From: Bacteroidales bacterium UBA4788
GTDB taxonomy: Bacteria; Bacteroidota; Bacteroidia; Bacteroidales; VadinHA17
Reading direction: 5' to 3'
NCBI GenBank assembly: GCA_002402965.1
Contig: DHGW01000021.1
Span: forward strand, 1 to 5,284
DNA length: 5,284 nucleotides
Below the pieces are notes generated by a model. The model saw nothing but the letters and a program-made list of their open reading frames with translations, searched no databases and had not been told where the DNA came from. This document shows positions 5,283 to 5,284 of the stretch, one piece after another; the stretch's first letter is position 1, and every line of letters begins with the position of its first letter. The position numbers were made by a program, and so were the translations under genes.

Positions 5283-5284
5283 CT

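Noticed and set aside
1..5284. CRISPR array
   Set aside because: No regularly spaced repeat of 20 bases or more was found.

Overview
The window is AT-rich. It has almost no Shine-Dalgarno sequences ahead of its starts, and it carries a TAnnTTTG-type -7 promoter element, which suggests Bacteroidota (Cytophagia/Sphingobacteriia-like). This assignment is an inference; no taxonomic marker gene is present. The content looks accessory rather than housekeeping.

Left part (1-3134, all + strand). An HNH-type nuclease gene is open at the left edge. After a 219-base gap comes a tight three-gene cassette: a small RuvC/RNase H-fold-like protein resembling DUF3010, a eukaryote-like Ser/Thr protein kinase of the non-RD type (HFD in place of HRD), and a 61-residue basic protein. 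Both junctions in the cassette are exactly 4 bases (stop, 4 nt, ATG), so the three are probably co-translated. A nuclease, a nuclease-fold protein that has lost its first acidic residue, a kinase and a microprotein together do not match any named system I can recall. A phospho-regulated anti-mobile-element (defence) function is the most attractive hypothesis, but it is unproven.

Middle (3135-4131). No long gene is credible here. On the - strand there is a 41-codon ORF with a GGAGG ribosome-binding site and a textbook intrinsic terminator 15 bases after its stop. Just upstream of it lie a start-less ORF and a second, degenerate copy of its start region. Further right are an 11-bp hairpin, then three DnaA-box-like 9-mers within 79 bases, then a strongly AT-rich stretch. 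That last arrangement resembles a replication origin.

Right part (4132-5284). A - strand gene encodes a single-pass membrane protein with a GxxxG-rich helix and a SHOCT-like C-terminus. It is preceded by a TATATTTG promoter element. About 500 bases follow without a clear gene but with hairpins, an orphan + strand terminator and a start-less ORF tail. The window ends in the 3' half of a tRNA-Asn(GUU) gene on the - strand with its terminator. The 5' half is replaced by unrelated sequence with short tandem repeats, as expected at the attachment site of a tRNA-integrating element.
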